From assembly GCA_964571805.1 (NCBI GenBank), contig CAZNDI010000063.1, positions 1-6,716 on the forward strand: 6,716 bases of DNA, given 5' to 3'. Source of the stretch: JAUHWS01 sp964571805 (GTDB lineage Bacteria > Patescibacteriota > Gracilibacteria > UM-FILTER-43-11). The notes under the pieces are model-generated. The model made no database searches. It was not told where the DNA came from and was given only the letters and a program-made list of their open reading frames with translations. Position 1 is the stretch's first letter; each line of letters begins with the position of its first letter. Made by a program: the position numbers and the translations under genes. Below are positions 6,066-6,716 of the stretch, piece by piece.

Positions 6066-6107
6066 AAATTGAAGGCGAGAAAACGTTTTCTCGCCTTCAA
6101 TTTTTAA
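6062..6107. terminator. Bidirectional terminator between pyrF and the convergent gene
   Basis: A perfect 46-nt palindrome is centred between 6084 and 6085: each 23-nt arm holds an A run, ATTGAAGGCGAGAAAAC and its exact inverse. The GC-rich core GGCGAG/CTCGCC is flanked by A5 on the left and T5 on the right, so the transcript ends in U-rich sequence from either strand. It overlaps the pyrF stop codon (6063-6065) and lies 13 bp from the stop of the minus-strand gene, so it suits both convergent genes. Confidence 0.93.
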
Positions 6108-6119
6108 TTTCTCTATTTT

Positions 6120-6626
6120 TTAAATCTTCCGGCTATCATACGCCCAATGCAACAGGGCTTGCCGTTGTTTGGGCCGGCAGGTCAGCTCTTTGGCATGGCA
6201 GTTTTTTCTGATTTGAGCGATCTGCCGGGTCATAGCCTTCCACCGTTTGATTTGCCTTTGATCATCGGCACACCGGCGGCCTAGGTAATAACGACAGTAC
6301 CATTGAAACCACCCTCGGGGGTCTTCCCAATAGATCCAGTCTTTTTGTTGCCAGTACGAAAGGGGTTTGGAGGCGTTGATTTCAAAAAAGTTGAGAGACG
6401 CATCATGAAATTCATGGCAGAGTTTGGCTTTTTTGAACCATGTTTTGGGAAATTCTTCCTGGCAGTCGGTCATGTATTTTCCTCCAAAGACGCCTAATTC
6501 CAACAGTTGCTGAGGGGTGAGTTCGGGTTTGAATTCGGGGTCAAAATTTTTTCCCTCAGGTTCAGTTAAGTAATAGGTATAGCCTTTTTGCATGAGGTCG
6601 TTGACGACAATTTTCTTCTTTTGCAT
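6120..6626 (-). CDS. Conserved Trp-rich protein of unknown function
   Basis: A soluble-looking 168-residue protein with no signal peptide or membrane segment. It resembles a conserved uncharacterised family that I know only from its motifs, not by name. Striking stretches are GKNFDPEFKPELTPQQLLEL (25-44), GVFGGKYMTDC (45-55), EINASKPLSYW (82-92), EDPRGWFQWYCRYYLGRR (101-118), DDQRQIKRW (121-129) and RPKQRQALLHWAYDSRKI at the C terminus. It has eight Trp and six Cys (55, 70, 111, 119, 143, 150) and is rich in Arg/Lys in its second half, which would suit nucleic-acid or anionic-ligand binding, but no known catalytic motif is visible. The many aromatic-charged clusters suggest a tightly conserved core. 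The ATG at 6624-6626 lacks a Shine-Dalgarno sequence and sits about 26 nt after the likely transcription start. It is transcribed convergently with pyrF and shares its terminator. Confidence 0.87.
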   Translation of the reverse strand: MQKKKIVVNDLMQKGYTYYLTEPEGKNFDPEFKPELTPQQLLELGVFGGKYMTDCQEEFPKTWFKKAKLCHEFHDASLNFFEINASKPLSYWQQKDWIYWEDPRGWFQWYCRYYLGRRCADDQRQIKRWKAMTRQIAQIRKNCHAKELTCRPKQRQALLHWAYDSRKI

Positions 6627-6658
6627 ATTTTTTTGAGCTGATTTTGTTTACTATTTTT

Positions 6659-6667
6659 ATTTTAGCA
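6659..6667 (-). promoter_or_regulatory. Extended -10 promoter of the Trp-rich protein gene
   Basis: On the minus strand the sequence reads TGCTAAAAT: a five-of-six -10 box preceded by the TGn extension, the same TGC arrangement as the ABC-F promoter. It lies 32 bp before the ATG, giving a leader of about 25 nt. No good -35 hexamer is found at normal distance. Confidence 0.5.
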
Positions 6668-6680
6668 GAACAGTCCAAAT

Positions 6681-6713
6681 CTCCCATCGCAGGATCTCCG
6701 CAGCTCCCATCGC
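6681..6713. repeat. Short direct repeat at the right edge
   Basis: CTCCCATCGC occurs at 6681-6690 and again at 6704-6713, a period of 23 bp, in a stretch much more GC-rich than the AT-rich leader beside it. On the minus strand one frame is open from the window edge to a TAA at 6661-6663, so this could be the end of a neighbouring gene or part of a longer intergenic repeat. The window ends before this can be settled. Confidence 0.4.
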
Positions 6714-6716
6714 GAC

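Overview
The window looks like ordinary chromosomal DNA from a bacterium with compact gene packing. It holds eight protein genes, one cut by the left edge, and no RNA gene, CRISPR array or transposase. The standard genetic code fits: every frame is closed by TAA (seven genes) or TAG (one), with no in-frame UGA. None of the seven visible gene starts has a Shine-Dalgarno sequence at normal spacing. The gene set alone does not fix the lineage. A Patescibacteria/CPR-type organism (for example Peregrinibacteria-like) is a guess based on compactness, non-SD starts, the divergent ABC-F protein and the TPR protein; treat it as low confidence.

Layout, left to right. (1) The 3' part of an EVE-domain protein gene (2-349, +). 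(2) A DUF1993 gene (455-970, +) with its own TATAAT box and a long intrinsic terminator hairpin (993-1051). (3) A small membrane-anchored protein with four cysteines (1120-1563, +), which runs head-on, with only 6 bp between stop codons, into (4) a two-domain ABC-F ATPase gene (1570-3066, -) driven by an extended -10 promoter. (5) A 292-bp gene-free stretch (3067-3358) holding about 190 bp of nested inverted repeats: terminal inverted repeats around a long imperfect hairpin whose arms are each built from a 21-bp tandem duplication. (6) A probable three-gene operon, holB (3359-4291), a membrane-anchored TPR protein (4321-5121) and pyrF (5145-6065), with gaps of 29 and 23 bp. It ends in a perfect 46-nt palindrome that overlaps the pyrF stop codon and serves as a bidirectional terminator. 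(7) A convergent gene for a Trp-rich conserved protein of unknown function (6120-6626, -), with an extended -10 promoter and a short GC-rich direct repeat at the right edge.

The functions are mostly housekeeping: clamp loading in DNA replication (holB), UMP synthesis (pyrF), ribosome-associated or stress ATPase (ABC-F), and modified-base binding (EVE). I see no defence, secretion or biosynthetic system. The least explained parts are the nested inverted-repeat element, whose right end supplies the window's only good Shine-Dalgarno sequence in front of a three-residue mini-ORF just upstream of holB, and the two uncharacterised proteins at 1120-1563 and 6120-6626.
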